Assembly (NCBI RefSeq): GCF_010091925.1
Contig: NZ_WVID01000042.1
Location: 1-44,239, forward strand
DNA from: Nostoc sp. B(2019)
GTDB lineage: Bacteria > Cyanobacteriota > Cyanobacteriia > Cyanobacteriales > Nostocaceae
Direction: 5' to 3'
DNA length: 44,239 bases
Within the stretch, counting starts at the first letter, position 1, and each line of letters begins with the position of its first letter. The notes below the pieces were generated by a model. That model made no database searches, was not told where the DNA came from, and saw only the letters and a list, made by a program, of their open reading frames with translations. A program made the translations under genes and the position numbers. Shown here one piece after another: positions 8,987 through 17,715 of the stretch.

Positions 8987-9739
8987 TTACCAAAACTCAT
9001 TTTCATAGGGAGCGCTCCCTATCATAAAATCAAAATTACCTTCACCTCTGCTTTTCTTTAATGTTTCCATGATTTTTTGTGGATTATCGTGGGGGCCATT
9101 GACATAGAATGGTTTGCCATCACGACCACATTCAATACGTATTCTCCGGTCCCATTCTCCAATGTGCGAACGCGATTTTTCAAAGTCTTTGTGTGGTTGA
9201 AACCCTAAGCTTTCTGCGTATTCGCAAGCACTAAATATCATCCCTTGGGCAACTTCAAGGGGAACCTCTTGCGGTTTTCCGGGAAATGGCTCAAACAGTG
9301 CTTCTGTAAATTCTTTAAATTTTATTCTGTCTACTGTACGTGGTGGTATGGTATCTTTAATGCCTAAGCACCATATATCCAAAAGGTAGCTACAGACCGT
9401 GATTTGATTGTATCGAGCAACTCTTGCAATAACTACCAATCTTAAACCGCGATCAATATCGTCATTGTTTTTTACAGGTAGGATTTTTGTCAGCAGATTT
9501 TTGATGCTGTTTTCTGGTGGGATTTTCGGTAACAATTGGATAAGACTATCGCTAGCTAAACACTGATATACGGGGTCTAATTCTCCTTTTGTCAATCTAT
9601 CTAATGTGGTTTGCTGTGCTTGATTTTGAATCGCTGCATTGACTTCTGACACTTTGATACCCAGTTTTCGAGCTATTTGTTTGGGTGTTAAATTCAATGC
9701 CCGTAAATTTATGATTTCTTCTTGTTGTGTTTCTGTCAT
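8987..9739 (-). CDS. HTH-containing conserved hypothetical protein
   Basis: This 250-residue protein opens with a helix-turn-helix resembling resolvase/sigma-70-like HTHs (IINLRALNLTPKQIARKLGIKVSEVNAAI, residues 9-37). The C-terminal half (residues about 165-245) has a pattern I have seen in proteins of unknown function that often sit with SEC-C or TPR domains. Its parts are AQGMIFSACEYAESLGFQPH, then GRDGKPFYVNGPHDN, then GNFDFMIG. No catalytic motif is evident. It is monocistronic on the minus strand. DNA binding is plausible from the HTH; the rest is unknown. Confidence 0.7.
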   Translation of the reverse strand: MTETQQEEIINLRALNLTPKQIARKLGIKVSEVNAAIQNQAQQTTLDRLTKGELDPVYQCLASDSLIQLLPKIPPENSIKNLLTKILPVKNNDDIDRGLRLVVIARVARYNQITVCSYLLDIWCLGIKDTIPPRTVDRIKFKEFTEALFEPFPGKPQEVPLEVAQGMIFSACEYAESLGFQPHKDFEKSRSHIGEWDRRIRIECGRDGKPFYVNGPHDNPQKIMETLKKSRGEGNFDFMIGSAPYENEFW

Positions 9740-10012
9740 AAATTACTACTTTCTACAAACAAGTAAGAGTGGAAATATCAAACCAAAGATTGCTTTTATT
9801 TGCTATTCTACAGCCGCTTGAAGTCAAAATTGGATCACTTACACTATTTTTGCAACATGACTTCAAATGCGCTAGCAAATTTAAATGGAGCGTTACAAAT
9901 AGTGATTGCACCTGACTGGTTTTATCTTTGGCTTCGTTAATCAACAATCTATCACTGATGGTAAATTTCTCACAGTGCTGTCTACTTGTCCCACCTCATC
10001 AATATCCAGGCT

Positions 10013-10423
10013 ATGAACATCGACCAATTCCAGGAACTGAAGCGAAAACTGACCTCAGAAGCAGACTTGTCCAATATCTGGTTGTTTTACATGGATCATT
10101 TTGCGGATCATGCAGAATTTACTGATCTGGGAGAGCCTGCTTATAATGAATACCTGGATGGTGTCATCCAAAAAACTTGTGAGCAAATGTTTGGTAGGGC
10201 AGTAAAGATTACTGACTTTCTCCTGATCTACATTGCAGAGTATGGTTTATTTCATGGCCTTTTCCAAGTTGAACGGCGTATCGGGGGCGTGATTTATTTC
10301 GATGATCTTAAAATTGGGTTAATTGCAGTGTCAGAAGATTATCCTCCTACTGATGCGGTTAAATATTCACGTTTTTCTGAGGTACTTCAATTATCAACAC
10401 CTAATCATAACGATCTCAATTGA
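10013..10423 (+). CDS. Conserved hypothetical protein
   Basis: About 136 residues starting MNIDQFQELKRKLTSEADLSNIWLFYMDHF. The composition is that of a folded alpha/beta protein with no signal peptide or membrane segment (features include FLLIYIAEYGLFHGLFQVERR and GGVIYFDDLKIGLIAVS). I chose the ATG at 10013 because the ordered sequence begins there; another in-frame start lies at 9986. Proteins of this look occur in Nostoc genomes with no known role. Neighbours give no clue. Confidence 0.6.
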   Translation: MNIDQFQELKRKLTSEADLSNIWLFYMDHFADHAEFTDLGEPAYNEYLDGVIQKTCEQMFGRAVKITDFLLIYIAEYGLFHGLFQVERRIGGVIYFDDLKIGLIAVSEDYPPTDAVKYSRFSEVLQLSTPNHNDLN

Positions 10424-10549
10424 AACATGGGCAATGTATATGGGGCTTCCAATAAATGTTATTGCCAGAATAAATTATTTGTCCAGAAACGATAAGGGAT
10501 TGCTCGTATTTTTTACAAAACCTAAAATACCGCGATTATAGTTAAAATT

Positions 10550-10912
10550 TTAGATAGATTCAGACAGCAACCCTGACATATCTAATACTTGTTCTGACCA
10601 AATACTAGCTTGCTCGGACATACTTTTACGTTCGCTCTCATTAGACCAAAAACTATCGAACTTTAATTTCCACTGTGCTAGTTGAACTTGAATTTTAACT
10701 ATTTCTTCAGCATACTCAGGTTCAATATCTGCTGCTGTCCATTCGATAAAACATATAGTTTCATCTGCAACACTTTCGACCGCTTCCGGGTAAGCAGTGT
10801 CACAAAATGTTCTCAGCCTAGCTAAATTAGAAGCTATATGCCCTAGGCGATGTGATGTATTTTCGCCTTGAAACCGTGCTTGTTTTTCATCTAACTTCTG
10901 GTTCATGTCCAC
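10550..10912 (-). CDS. Hypothetical partner of the DUF5674 protein
   Basis: This 120-residue acidic, mostly helical protein overlaps the 3' end of the DUF5674 gene by about 25 bp, so the two are probably translated together. Candidate starts are TTG 10915, GTG 10912 and ATG 10906; the GTG sits 7 nt from an AGGAG and is favoured. It has no recognisable motif. The tight overlap of two small genes recalls a toxin-antitoxin layout, but nothing in either sequence proves that. Confidence 0.65.
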   Translation of the reverse strand: MDMNQKLDEKQARFQGENTSHRLGHIASNLARLRTFCDTAYPEAVESVADETICFIEWTAADIEPEYAEEIVKIQVQLAQWKLKFDSFWSNESERKSMSEQASIWSEQVLDMSGLLSESI

Positions 10913-11237
10913 CAATTAACTCCTGAGCAATTTGTTTAACCCGTTCTCTAATTACTGGGTCTTGAATTAGCATTGAGCGATTATTCTGACTGGGACGAAT
11001 GTTAATAATCGATTCATAAGCAATTGATTGGTTAAATGGAACCCAATCCGCACCCCAAATATCTCGCTGTCTACTACCATCTTCGAGCAATGCTGCTTCA
11101 CAGAAAGCGTGTTTCTCTCCTCCTCCTGCTAAAATCTTTCTTTCTATATCTACTGCAACTTTAATATAAAGTCCCAAAGTTTGCAGCATTTGCTCAATCT
11201 GTCCTAGCGTCGCTCTTTCTTTGATAATCAGTACCAA
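10887..11237 (-). CDS. DUF5674-family protein
   Basis: This protein of about 116 residues matches the DUF5674 pattern: IIKERATLGQIEQMLQ, the conserved block VDIERKILAGGGEKHAFCEA, then LLEDGSRQRDIWGADWVP, then INIRPSQNNRSMLIQDP. The family has no established function. The TTG at 11237 lies 7 nt after AGGGG and gives the usual short N-terminus (MVLIIKE); the ATG at 11273 would add 12 non-conserved residues. It overlaps the next gene (10550-10912). Confidence 0.8.
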   Translation of the reverse strand: MVLIIKERATLGQIEQMLQTLGLYIKVAVDIERKILAGGGEKHAFCEAALLEDGSRQRDIWGADWVPFNQSIAYESIINIRPSQNNRSMLIQDPVIRERVKQIAQELIGGHEPEVR

Positions 11238-11280
11238 AATTACACCCCTACCACAATGGATTACCCAAAGCATTGTTGCA

Positions 11281-11412
11281 TTAGTCTTTAATCTTAGTCT
11301 CCAGCAAACTCAACACTTTTTCTTCCAACCCCGTCAAATAAGCCCGCTTCAGCTTCCCCCATGACTCCACAAACCTCTGCACCGATTCCTCCAGCCCACT
11401 AGAATAAACCTT
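11281..11412 (-). pseudogene. C-terminal relic of a paralogue of the 28609-29637 gene
   Basis: The last 43 codons of a short minus-strand frame (SSGLEESVQRFVESWGKLKR, then AYLTGLEEKVLSLLE) align with the C-terminus of the plasmid protein at 28609 (SNSLEETVKNLLQSLGKLNR, then AYLTAVEEKLLTLLE). The preceding 31 codons, up to an ATG at 11505, look unrelated. The rest of the parent gene is missing, so this is a duplicated and decayed 3' end. Confidence 0.7.
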
Positions 11413-11646
11413 AAAGGGTGACAAGAAGCTACAGAGATTGTTGAATAAGGGATAGAGTGTGCAAGCCGCGCTGAAAAAAGAGATGTTTATGAGACTTGAG
11501 GCCATTCAGCTAAATCAGCCCATAATTCCATTAATTACTTTAGAGTTCAACAAGAGTGCAAAGTTTTATCATTTGCTATTTTGTCGCGCTCGGATCATAG
11601 TAAAGGTGTTGATTAAGTTCGATTAACATTCAAAGTCAGGAGTACC

Positions 11647-11892
11647 ATGTCACAAGAAAAGTTTTTTGACGAATCTCTAGAAGCGCTATATAAAGCCGCG
11701 AAGGCATCTGCCAATTTTGTCGAGGCGGCATTAAACTCAAAAGATAGTGATTTTGACTCAGCTTATAAAGAGCGTTTAAAAGTGGCGCTTTCTGTATTGA
11801 AAATTACATGGTCTAATGAAGACGAAGATGAAGATGACGAAGACGACGAATACGAAGATGACGAATTACCACACACACTAAGTAACAATTAG
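11647..11892 (+). CDS. Small acidic-tailed hypothetical protein
   Basis: An 81-residue protein with a helical N-terminal 55 residues (FFDESLEALYKAAKASANFV, then KERLKVALSVLKITWS) and a run of almost only Asp and Glu (residues 58-73). An AGGAG lies 5 nt before the ATG, so translation is likely. The acidic tail could mimic DNA or bind a basic partner, which is speculation. No family recognised. Confidence 0.6.
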   Translation: MSQEKFFDESLEALYKAAKASANFVEAALNSKDSDFDSAYKERLKVALSVLKITWSNEDEDEDDEDDEYEDDELPHTLSNN

Positions 11893-12081
11893 AGGACTTA
11901 TACCAATTTTGTATAAAGATGCATATAGTATCCCCTTGTACTTCCCTTATCAAACTACCCATCACAATCTTTTTTAACAGAGAGATTGGCAAAGAAAGAA
12001 GCGAAACAATGTGTTTTTAAACCACTGTGTAGCATCAGTTTAAAATCCCTGTTGATTTATCGCGGGGAATACTCAATCTAG

Positions 12082-12765
12082 TCACCGTTCACAACCCACA
12101 CCATCCCTATCTCTATCAAACCCATGCGGATCTGGTGGAATCACTTTAAATCTGCGGTGGGGAATATCAGAACAAATCAAATCTGCTGAGTTAGCTGGAA
12201 TGCAAATATCTGGGTAAGCCTTGTCGCATTCTTGCACTGGCGATCGCTTCGTCGTAGGCTGAGTATTTTTCTTACCTCGCCTGAAATCCCAAGGCATCAC
12301 AGGCTGCGATTGATTCCAAAAGCCTAACTTGTCACGTTTGGCATTCGCCTCAGCCTGAAGAAATTGTTCTTTCGTGTTTGTACATCCTTGTAAATACTGC
12401 CGATAAACCACAGCCTGTCCGTCTTGCACCATAGCAAGGTTCACCGAGCGGTTATTTACAAAAATCTCAGCTACAAGCCTTTTATACTTATCACGTTCAA
12501 TTTGTCGAACTTGTACAGACTGACCTATCGGTAACAATTGCTGGAGAAGAGTTTTGGACTGCTGCCCCCAAGGATTTTGCTTGAGTTCGGCTGCATCCAC
12601 ACAAGCCAAGCGGATGGTAATTGGTTGTCCCTGCTGATTGCGGACACGCAATGTATCCCCGTCACCCACGCTAACCACTGTCATTCTCGGTAAGCTGCCT
12701 TGGGCTACAGTTGGTATTCCAGAGATCAGCACTAGGGAAGCTGCTATGATGGCTGCTTTGTTCAT
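12082..12765 (-). CDS. Secreted thermonuclease with Excalibur domain
   Basis: This 227-residue staphylococcal-nuclease-family protein degrades DNA and RNA. A signal peptide (MNKAAIIAASLVLISGIPTVAQG) directs it to the periplasm or outside. The SNase fold follows: GDGDTLRV near 34-41, IRLACVDAAE near 51-60 with the catalytic Arg/Asp/Glu set, and DKYKRLVAEIFV near 92-103. The last residues (FDRDRDGVGCER) form an Excalibur calcium-binding motif, with two preceding cysteine pairs. It ends the minus-strand nuclease island. A nutritional or extracellular-DNA role is as likely as defence. Confidence 0.92.
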   Translation of the reverse strand: MNKAAIIAASLVLISGIPTVAQGSLPRMTVVSVGDGDTLRVRNQQGQPITIRLACVDAAELKQNPWGQQSKTLLQQLLPIGQSVQVRQIERDKYKRLVAEIFVNNRSVNLAMVQDGQAVVYRQYLQGCTNTKEQFLQAEANAKRDKLGFWNQSQPVMPWDFRRGKKNTQPTTKRSPVQECDKAYPDICIPANSADLICSDIPHRRFKVIPPDPHGFDRDRDGVGCER

Positions 12766-12958
12766 TGGTTTGTGTAGGGCTTGCTGCTTTTTGTATCAAA
12801 TGTAACTTATATTTTTCTTTCGGGCTGTGATTTGGATCAGGTTTAAACGTTACGGGTTTTTAATCAAGCGTTCAGTCTTTGCTCAAAATCTCAATTTGCA
12901 CTTAATGTTTCCTCAACAGTCAAAGAACGAATCAACTCCCGAATTACGAAATCACATT

Positions 12959-13696
12959 CTAACTACTATAATTTTGGCGTTTAACGAGTTTTGGCTTAGG
13001 AATTGGTTTAGGTATTGGGGTAGTATTTTCAGGAATTTTATAATTAGCAACAGCTTCAGCGATCACCTGCACTTGCGTTTCTGTTAAACATTCAGGACAG
13101 TTCACCATCGTTTGCAGCAGTGCGGGTACACCTTGGAACACTTGTACAGAACAATTGTTAACTCCTAGCCATTTAGCTATAGGAAACACCACTGGAGCAT
13201 AAACGAAACTTTCAGGAAGATTTGGAACTACAGAAGTTATCCATCGGCTAAACATTTTTTGATGGTAAGCACTCTGAGAAGTAGGACTATCAGACATTGC
13301 CACCCAATTACTGCCTTCTCGACGTTTCCATTTGTCGTTGTATGCACTAAATGAACCTTTCCACGTTTTGATTTCCAATAAAAAAACACCTTTTAACCCG
13401 ATAATCAAGTGGTCTATTTCTGTTAAACCGCCTGAGTTATTAGTGGTAATTAAGGCATTGTTAAACATTACCCAAGTGTCTGGGAAGCATTGCAAGATTG
13501 CCGATATGCCCCACTCTCCCATACTGCCTTTAAATTGGTTTTTGGATTGCTTAAATTCATAAATGAATGAAGCTAACCCACCTAATGTACTGTTACCTAA
13601 AGCTTGGTGAATTTCTTGGTGTTTAGCAGATTTTTTAGCATTTATCTTTTCTCGGAATACTGCTTTTAACGTTGATGACTGTTGTAAAGTTTTCAT
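12959..13696 (-). CDS. NERD-domain nuclease-related protein
   Basis: This 245-residue protein has a NERD domain at about 55-165: KGSMGEWGISAIL, then LTEIDHLIIGLKGVFLLEIK and TWKGSF. These supply the PD-(D/E)xK-like acidic and lysine residues (Glu61, Asp95, Glu108, Lys110). NERD domains occur in DNA-processing and stress proteins. The C-terminus is proline/lysine-rich (IPKPIPKPKLVKRQ). It lies 124 bp beyond the DUF262 gene on the same strand, which suggests but does not prove a link. Confidence 0.82.
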   Translation of the reverse strand: MKTLQQSSTLKAVFREKINAKKSAKHQEIHQALGNSTLGGLASFIYEFKQSKNQFKGSMGEWGISAILQCFPDTWVMFNNALITTNNSGGLTEIDHLIIGLKGVFLLEIKTWKGSFSAYNDKWKRREGSNWVAMSDSPTSQSAYHQKMFSRWITSVVPNLPESFVYAPVVFPIAKWLGVNNCSVQVFQGVPALLQTMVNCPECLTETQVQVIAEAVANYKIPENTTPIPKPIPKPKLVKRQNYSS

Positions 13697-13820
13697 AGTA
13701 GATTGATAATTTTACAGCTTCTCTTAATTAATGAATTCGTTGGATGATTTTATGATTTGTAACATTCGATTGAAAAATTAGAATTAGGTTGATCACTAAA
13801 GAGTTTTATTGCCATGAGGT

Positions 13821-16139
13821 TTAAACCCAATCTAAGTCTTCTAGAGCTTGAACAACCTGTGGGCGTAACTGCCATTGCCATTCTCGTTGAGTATGATTTT
13901 CGCTATCTCTGATAGTTTTCCAATATCCAGAAGCTAACATCCATAACCAGAATGGTTTACCGTTATTTTCATGTTCAGGCGGTAAGTAGTTTAAATGATT
14001 TGCAATCAATTCTCCGATTCTGGCGTATTGCAAATTTGCACCATTATAGTTTTCATATCTAGCCGCCTGCGCTAATCCTGTTGCAGTGATAGTTTGTGTG
14101 GGTGCATGGTAGTGAGCTTTGAGCATCAACCTATGGCAATCAGTTATTTGATTACTAATAGCTAGAAAAGCTTGCTTGTAATCATTTACTTGCGGAAACT
14201 CAATAGCTAGAACTTCCTCAATGACATAGTTTTTGAACTTGTCTATACCAGTAAAATAGCGATAACCAAGACGATTAGCAGTTTCTTTAATTTCTTTATC
14301 CGCATCAATTAGTAAAGCAATTGGTTGGCTTTTACCTTCTTGTAAGCCGTTGGGCCAGGCTAAATCTAGTACGGCATTGACTGTTCCTGTGGAATCAATT
14401 AGTTCATACATCAATTGACCCTTTGGCAACCCTTGTTCTTTCACCCAGGCATTACACTCTTCTAAAACTCTTTCGTCAGCTAGTGAGAAAACAGCCGTAG
14501 AGCTTTCAATAACATTTTGCACTGAAATGGAATCTGTCGCTTTTGGTTCTGGAATATCGCCAGTGAGTAAGCTATTCAAAAACTTATTGGCTGCTTGAGC
14601 TAAAAGTTCACGACGTGCGGCTAAGAAATCGTGATAGTTTTCAATTTGCCACAAACTACGCTCCATCGGTATCCAATGCGTTGCTATCGCTCCAGGTTGC
14701 GTTTGCTCGAATGCCTCAAAATACTCCGAAGGATGACGGTTTGAGACTTTGAGGTTGGTTTGTTGGGTGAGAAAGGTAAGATTAGCGATCGCATTAACTT
14801 CGGATTTTGGGTATCCAGCTTTGGAAAGTAACGATTTCGGAAAAATATGATGGACTTGCAAATAGCAATGTTTACCGAGAAGATGTTTGGATAGTTCGAT
14901 GCCACTATCCCAATCTTGTGCTTGATGCACGCGAGTGAGCATATAAACTAATGGGTAAAATCTTGCTCCCATACCCCAACCTTGAAAGTCAATAGCTTTG
15001 ATTTCCAAGTCTCCGCGATTTTGTCGTAAGTTGGCGATGAGTTGGTCTAGCGGATTATCTTCAGATTCCAATACGTGTAAATCTTGGGTTAGAACGCTCT
15101 CAGTTGAACCTGCGTAACGTCCCCACAGTAAAGTATGCACGTACCAGTACAATAACTTGTCGCGTTCTTTGTGATCTCTAAGATGTCCGCCACGACCAAC
15201 AAGGTAACGCACCATGACAGGAAAGGCGTAAATACCACCGAGTACCCGATTGTGGTCGAGTCCTAAACGCCCAGAAATCAGGTTGAGCAGGGTATCAATA
15301 GCTTTTTCTGCCTTACATAGCCCATTTTGGAAGGTTGCAGTATCAACATCTTTAAGCGCAGAGAACATTGCTTCTCCACTGATCACTGCATTAATGCACC
15401 GAAGTAACCACTCTAAACGAAAGTCAAAACCTGCTTTATTCCATTTTGCCAGACGTGCTTTGAGTTCACTGCGGGCATCCGGCCATTGAGCGCAAATTTT
15501 TGCTAGTGCTAAATCACCTTTAGATAGTTTGGTTCCTCCGCTATTGACAGTGTTAAATATTTCAACAACAACATCAACTGTTTTATCTTCTCCTGCAACT
15601 TCTTCAATATGTAAATTGATATTTTTGATACCTTCTAGTTTATTTAAAGCATTAATGTAAGTAGTCAAATTCAGACTAAGCTCTGGAATTTTTAGCAATC
15701 GCTGAATGAAAATTCCTACACCTTGCTGCATCAATTCAGTTACATTAACCCACAAGGGGTTGTCCTTCATTTTGACAGGAGCGTAAAATTCAAATATTTC
15801 ATCTTCCAAGTTGAAATACAAACCAGTGAAAGCTTGCACATTGCCATCAAAAAACTGAGGTGGTTTACCCCGCACAATTCCATAGAAGGAGGTGATGCGC
15901 TGTTGCCCATCTAGCAGCAGTTTAACTGTACCTGCGGAAAGCTTACCATCGCCACGCTTATACTCAACTGCTTGTTCAGTTTTGGTTTCCCATACTAATA
16001 AGCTACCAATAGGATGCTTACGATACAGCGAATTCATCAACCCTCGAACTTGGTCACGATTCCACACATAACCCCGTTGGAACTCTGGTAAAGCAATACT
16101 GCCCATGTCGATTTGGTCGAGGATAGTTGTAATATTCAT
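13821..16139 (-). CDS. GmrSD-like DUF262/HNH restriction protein with extra C-terminal domains
   Basis: GmrSD proteins are NTP-dependent type IV nucleases that cut modified (for example glucosylated) phage DNA. The DUF262 (GmrS) motifs are LPEFQRGYVW (about 17-26) and LLLDGQQRITS (75-85). The DUF1524-like HNH (GmrD) is VHHIFPKSLL (429-438) with NLTFLTQQTNLKVSNRHPSE. Two further regions follow: LDLAWPNGLQEGKSQPIALL, and a C-terminal block (TGLAQAARYENYNGANLQYA ... LRPQVVQALEDLDWV) that I associate with HNH-type restriction proteins. The ATG at 16139 fits the domain start. At about 772 residues it is long for the family. It is transcribed with the exonuclease genes just upstream. Confidence 0.88.
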   Translation of the reverse strand: MNITTILDQIDMGSIALPEFQRGYVWNRDQVRGLMNSLYRKHPIGSLLVWETKTEQAVEYKRGDGKLSAGTVKLLLDGQQRITSFYGIVRGKPPQFFDGNVQAFTGLYFNLEDEIFEFYAPVKMKDNPLWVNVTELMQQGVGIFIQRLLKIPELSLNLTTYINALNKLEGIKNINLHIEEVAGEDKTVDVVVEIFNTVNSGGTKLSKGDLALAKICAQWPDARSELKARLAKWNKAGFDFRLEWLLRCINAVISGEAMFSALKDVDTATFQNGLCKAEKAIDTLLNLISGRLGLDHNRVLGGIYAFPVMVRYLVGRGGHLRDHKERDKLLYWYVHTLLWGRYAGSTESVLTQDLHVLESEDNPLDQLIANLRQNRGDLEIKAIDFQGWGMGARFYPLVYMLTRVHQAQDWDSGIELSKHLLGKHCYLQVHHIFPKSLLSKAGYPKSEVNAIANLTFLTQQTNLKVSNRHPSEYFEAFEQTQPGAIATHWIPMERSLWQIENYHDFLAARRELLAQAANKFLNSLLTGDIPEPKATDSISVQNVIESSTAVFSLADERVLEECNAWVKEQGLPKGQLMYELIDSTGTVNAVLDLAWPNGLQEGKSQPIALLIDADKEIKETANRLGYRYFTGIDKFKNYVIEEVLAIEFPQVNDYKQAFLAISNQITDCHRLMLKAHYHAPTQTITATGLAQAARYENYNGANLQYARIGELIANHLNYLPPEHENNGKPFWLWMLASGYWKTIRDSENHTQREWQWQLRPQVVQALEDLDWV

Positions 16140-16170
16140 AAATTGTTTTGTATAGAAAAACTTACAATGT

Positions 16171-16932
16171 TCATGCTGCTTGTGCAAAAGATTTTGCAAA
16201 ACCAAACATACTAAATAGCCAGTGATGCCACTCTTGATAAGTGATAAATACCTTTAAAGCTGACTCCAAATCAACATCTAAATCTCTATTTTGAATGTCG
16301 ATAATTGTTTGATAAGTCAAATCTAAGTAAATCCTGTCTTGTTTGCTAAACAAAATAAAACTACCATTAGAAGAATTATTCAGTTGAGCTACTCGTTCTT
16401 TACCTACCTTCCCTCTAACTTGTGTTATGCGCTCATCACGAAATAAACCAAAGCGGTCATGAGGATGCAAACTTACTAGCTCATTGAAATTGGCAATTCG
16501 GCTGGTAAAAGATGTGGTGCTTGGATCGAGTTGGAGAAACCCCATCACATAATTTTTATTACCAGTCTCAACCACAATATGTTCTGGCAAAACTCGCTTT
16601 CCCAAACGATATTGAGTTAGTCTCATTGGCTTTATATGGTTAAAAGCTTCAGCAATAGTTTTTAGTTTACCCATGTCATCATAATCAGAAATGATAGGAA
16701 GATTACTATACTGCTGCTCAAGTTCAGCCTTCTTTCGAGTTAAATACTCAATAATATTATCTGAAGTATGTAGTTGAAGCTTGGGAGGCTCAGGGAGAAA
16801 TTGCTGATATAACTTTGCTAAATCTACCAACCTTGGTTCCTGTATTGCTTGAACCAAATAAAGAAATCCTTCGGCTAATTTTTGCTTGACGATAAAGCTG
16901 GTAAGTAAACTGGGCATCATATCGAGCAGCAT
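16171..16932 (-). CDS. C-terminal portion of a frameshifted exonuclease gene
   Basis: This frame continues the protein started at 17329 after a +1 shift. Joined at the A5 run (16879-16883 on the plus strand), the reading becomes DAQFTYQLYRQAK followed by LAEGFLYLVQAIQEPRLVDL. The rest is about 220 residues with a helical stretch (YLTRKKAELEQQYSN) and a beta-rich middle (KRVLPEHIVVETGNKNYVMG) that I do not recognise. A separate start at ATG 16932 is possible, but a 143-bp overlap with the upstream frame would be unusual. Loss or gain of one base, or a sequencing error, explains the layout best. It ends 31 bp before the DUF262 gene starts. Confidence 0.6.
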   Translation of the reverse strand: MLLDMMPSLLTSFIVKQKLAEGFLYLVQAIQEPRLVDLAKLYQQFLPEPPKLQLHTSDNIIEYLTRKKAELEQQYSNLPIISDYDDMGKLKTIAEAFNHIKPMRLTQYRLGKRVLPEHIVVETGNKNYVMGFLQLDPSTTSFTSRIANFNELVSLHPHDRFGLFRDERITQVRGKVGKERVAQLNNSSNGSFILFSKQDRIYLDLTYQTIIDIQNRDLDVDLESALKVFITYQEWHHWLFSMFGFAKSFAQAA

Positions 16933-17329
16933 GAGCCATATCTCGAATAAAGTAGCGGTTATTTACCTGCAAATTAAAATGCTTACTCAGGTGTTCTAGG
17001 GAATGGCTTTCTAGCTGTGACCAAACACTTTTTGCTTTTTCCCAAGTACACTCGAATTCTAGTTTGGGGCAAAAAAGACCAACTCGGCGAAAACTGGACT
17101 GAAGTATCTCAATATCATGCAAGGCATAGTGGCAGACTATTTTCTTGCCTTGGACAAGCGCCACAAACTCTGTAAGCAGAGTTTTGAGACTTTTAAGGTT
17201 AGGCAGATTCTTGTTGTGATTGGGATAATCACTGGAAAACCCTTCATAGATCAACCGTCCCTGACTATCCACAATCGCCAATTCACTTAATTCTGGTTTC
17301 CCCTCAGTATCTAAAACTACAAAGTCCAT
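16790..17329 (-). CDS. DEDDh 3'-5' exonuclease domain, frameshifted at its end
   Basis: The first 150 residues form a DnaQ-like exonuclease: VVLDTEG (Asp and Glu of motif I), VCHYALHDIEIL (motif II Asp) and HAARYDAQFTY (the His...Asp of motif III, DEDDh class). Such enzymes remove nucleotides from 3' ends of DNA or RNA. After RQAK the frame gives a basic, non-domain tail (ISRRISLFGSSNTGTKVGRF) and stops at 16790, while the natural continuation lies one frame over. All four catalytic positions are before the break, so the nuclease domain could still fold. Together the two parts would encode about 385 residues. Confidence 0.75.
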   Translation of the reverse strand: MDFVVLDTEGKPELSELAIVDSQGRLIYEGFSSDYPNHNKNLPNLKSLKTLLTEFVALVQGKKIVCHYALHDIEILQSSFRRVGLFCPKLEFECTWEKAKSVWSQLESHSLEHLSKHFNLQVNNRYFIRDMAHAARYDAQFTYQLYRQAKISRRISLFGSSNTGTKVGRFSKVISAISP

Positions 17330-17456
17330 ATAACCCTGACTGCGAGTAAGCTATAGTAAAATTAACACAGGTATTTTAAAATAGGTATAATTTGTATCAC
17401 CCAAATAAGTAAGATAAGAAAATATCAGTAGATAATCTGACAAGTATCAATGTCTT

Positions 17457-17669
17457 TCAATGGTTGCAGTCAGTATTGATGCGATGAAAATTTTCCACAG
17501 TGATCGCATATATCCCCGCCTTATCTCCAGATTTCCAAATCAGTACCCCATCACTAGGAACCATATCTTTGGCATAGCGTGTTGCCAGCCACGGCATCTG
17601 CTCAAAGTCGCGGATGCCGTCTATGATGCGGTAGTACTTGGGGCTGCCTTGGAATAAGGAATAGGTCAT
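17457..17669 (-). pseudogene. EVE-domain fragment
   Basis: About 70 codons encode the first part of an EVE (PUA-like) domain: GSPKYYRIIDGIRDFEQM, then WLATRYAKDMVPSDGVLIWK, then SGDKAGIYAI. EVE domains read modified bases and often accompany modification-dependent restriction. The fold normally continues for another 70-80 residues, but here the frame drifts (TVENFHRINTDCNH) and stops. I chose the ATG at 17669 (MTYSLFQG). A longer upstream frame overlaps the RNase III gene and looks non-coding. Probably a truncated relic. Confidence 0.65.
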
Positions 17670-17715
17670 TGTTGTTTGGTAGATTTCCTTGCTTGGTTTG
17701 TGTGGGGCGATCGCT

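Noticed and set aside
16878-16885. Programmed ribosomal frameshift in the exonuclease gene
   Set aside because: The needed shift is +1, the A5 run is not a classical X XXY YYZ slippery site, and no stimulatory stem is obvious. A plain indel is simpler.
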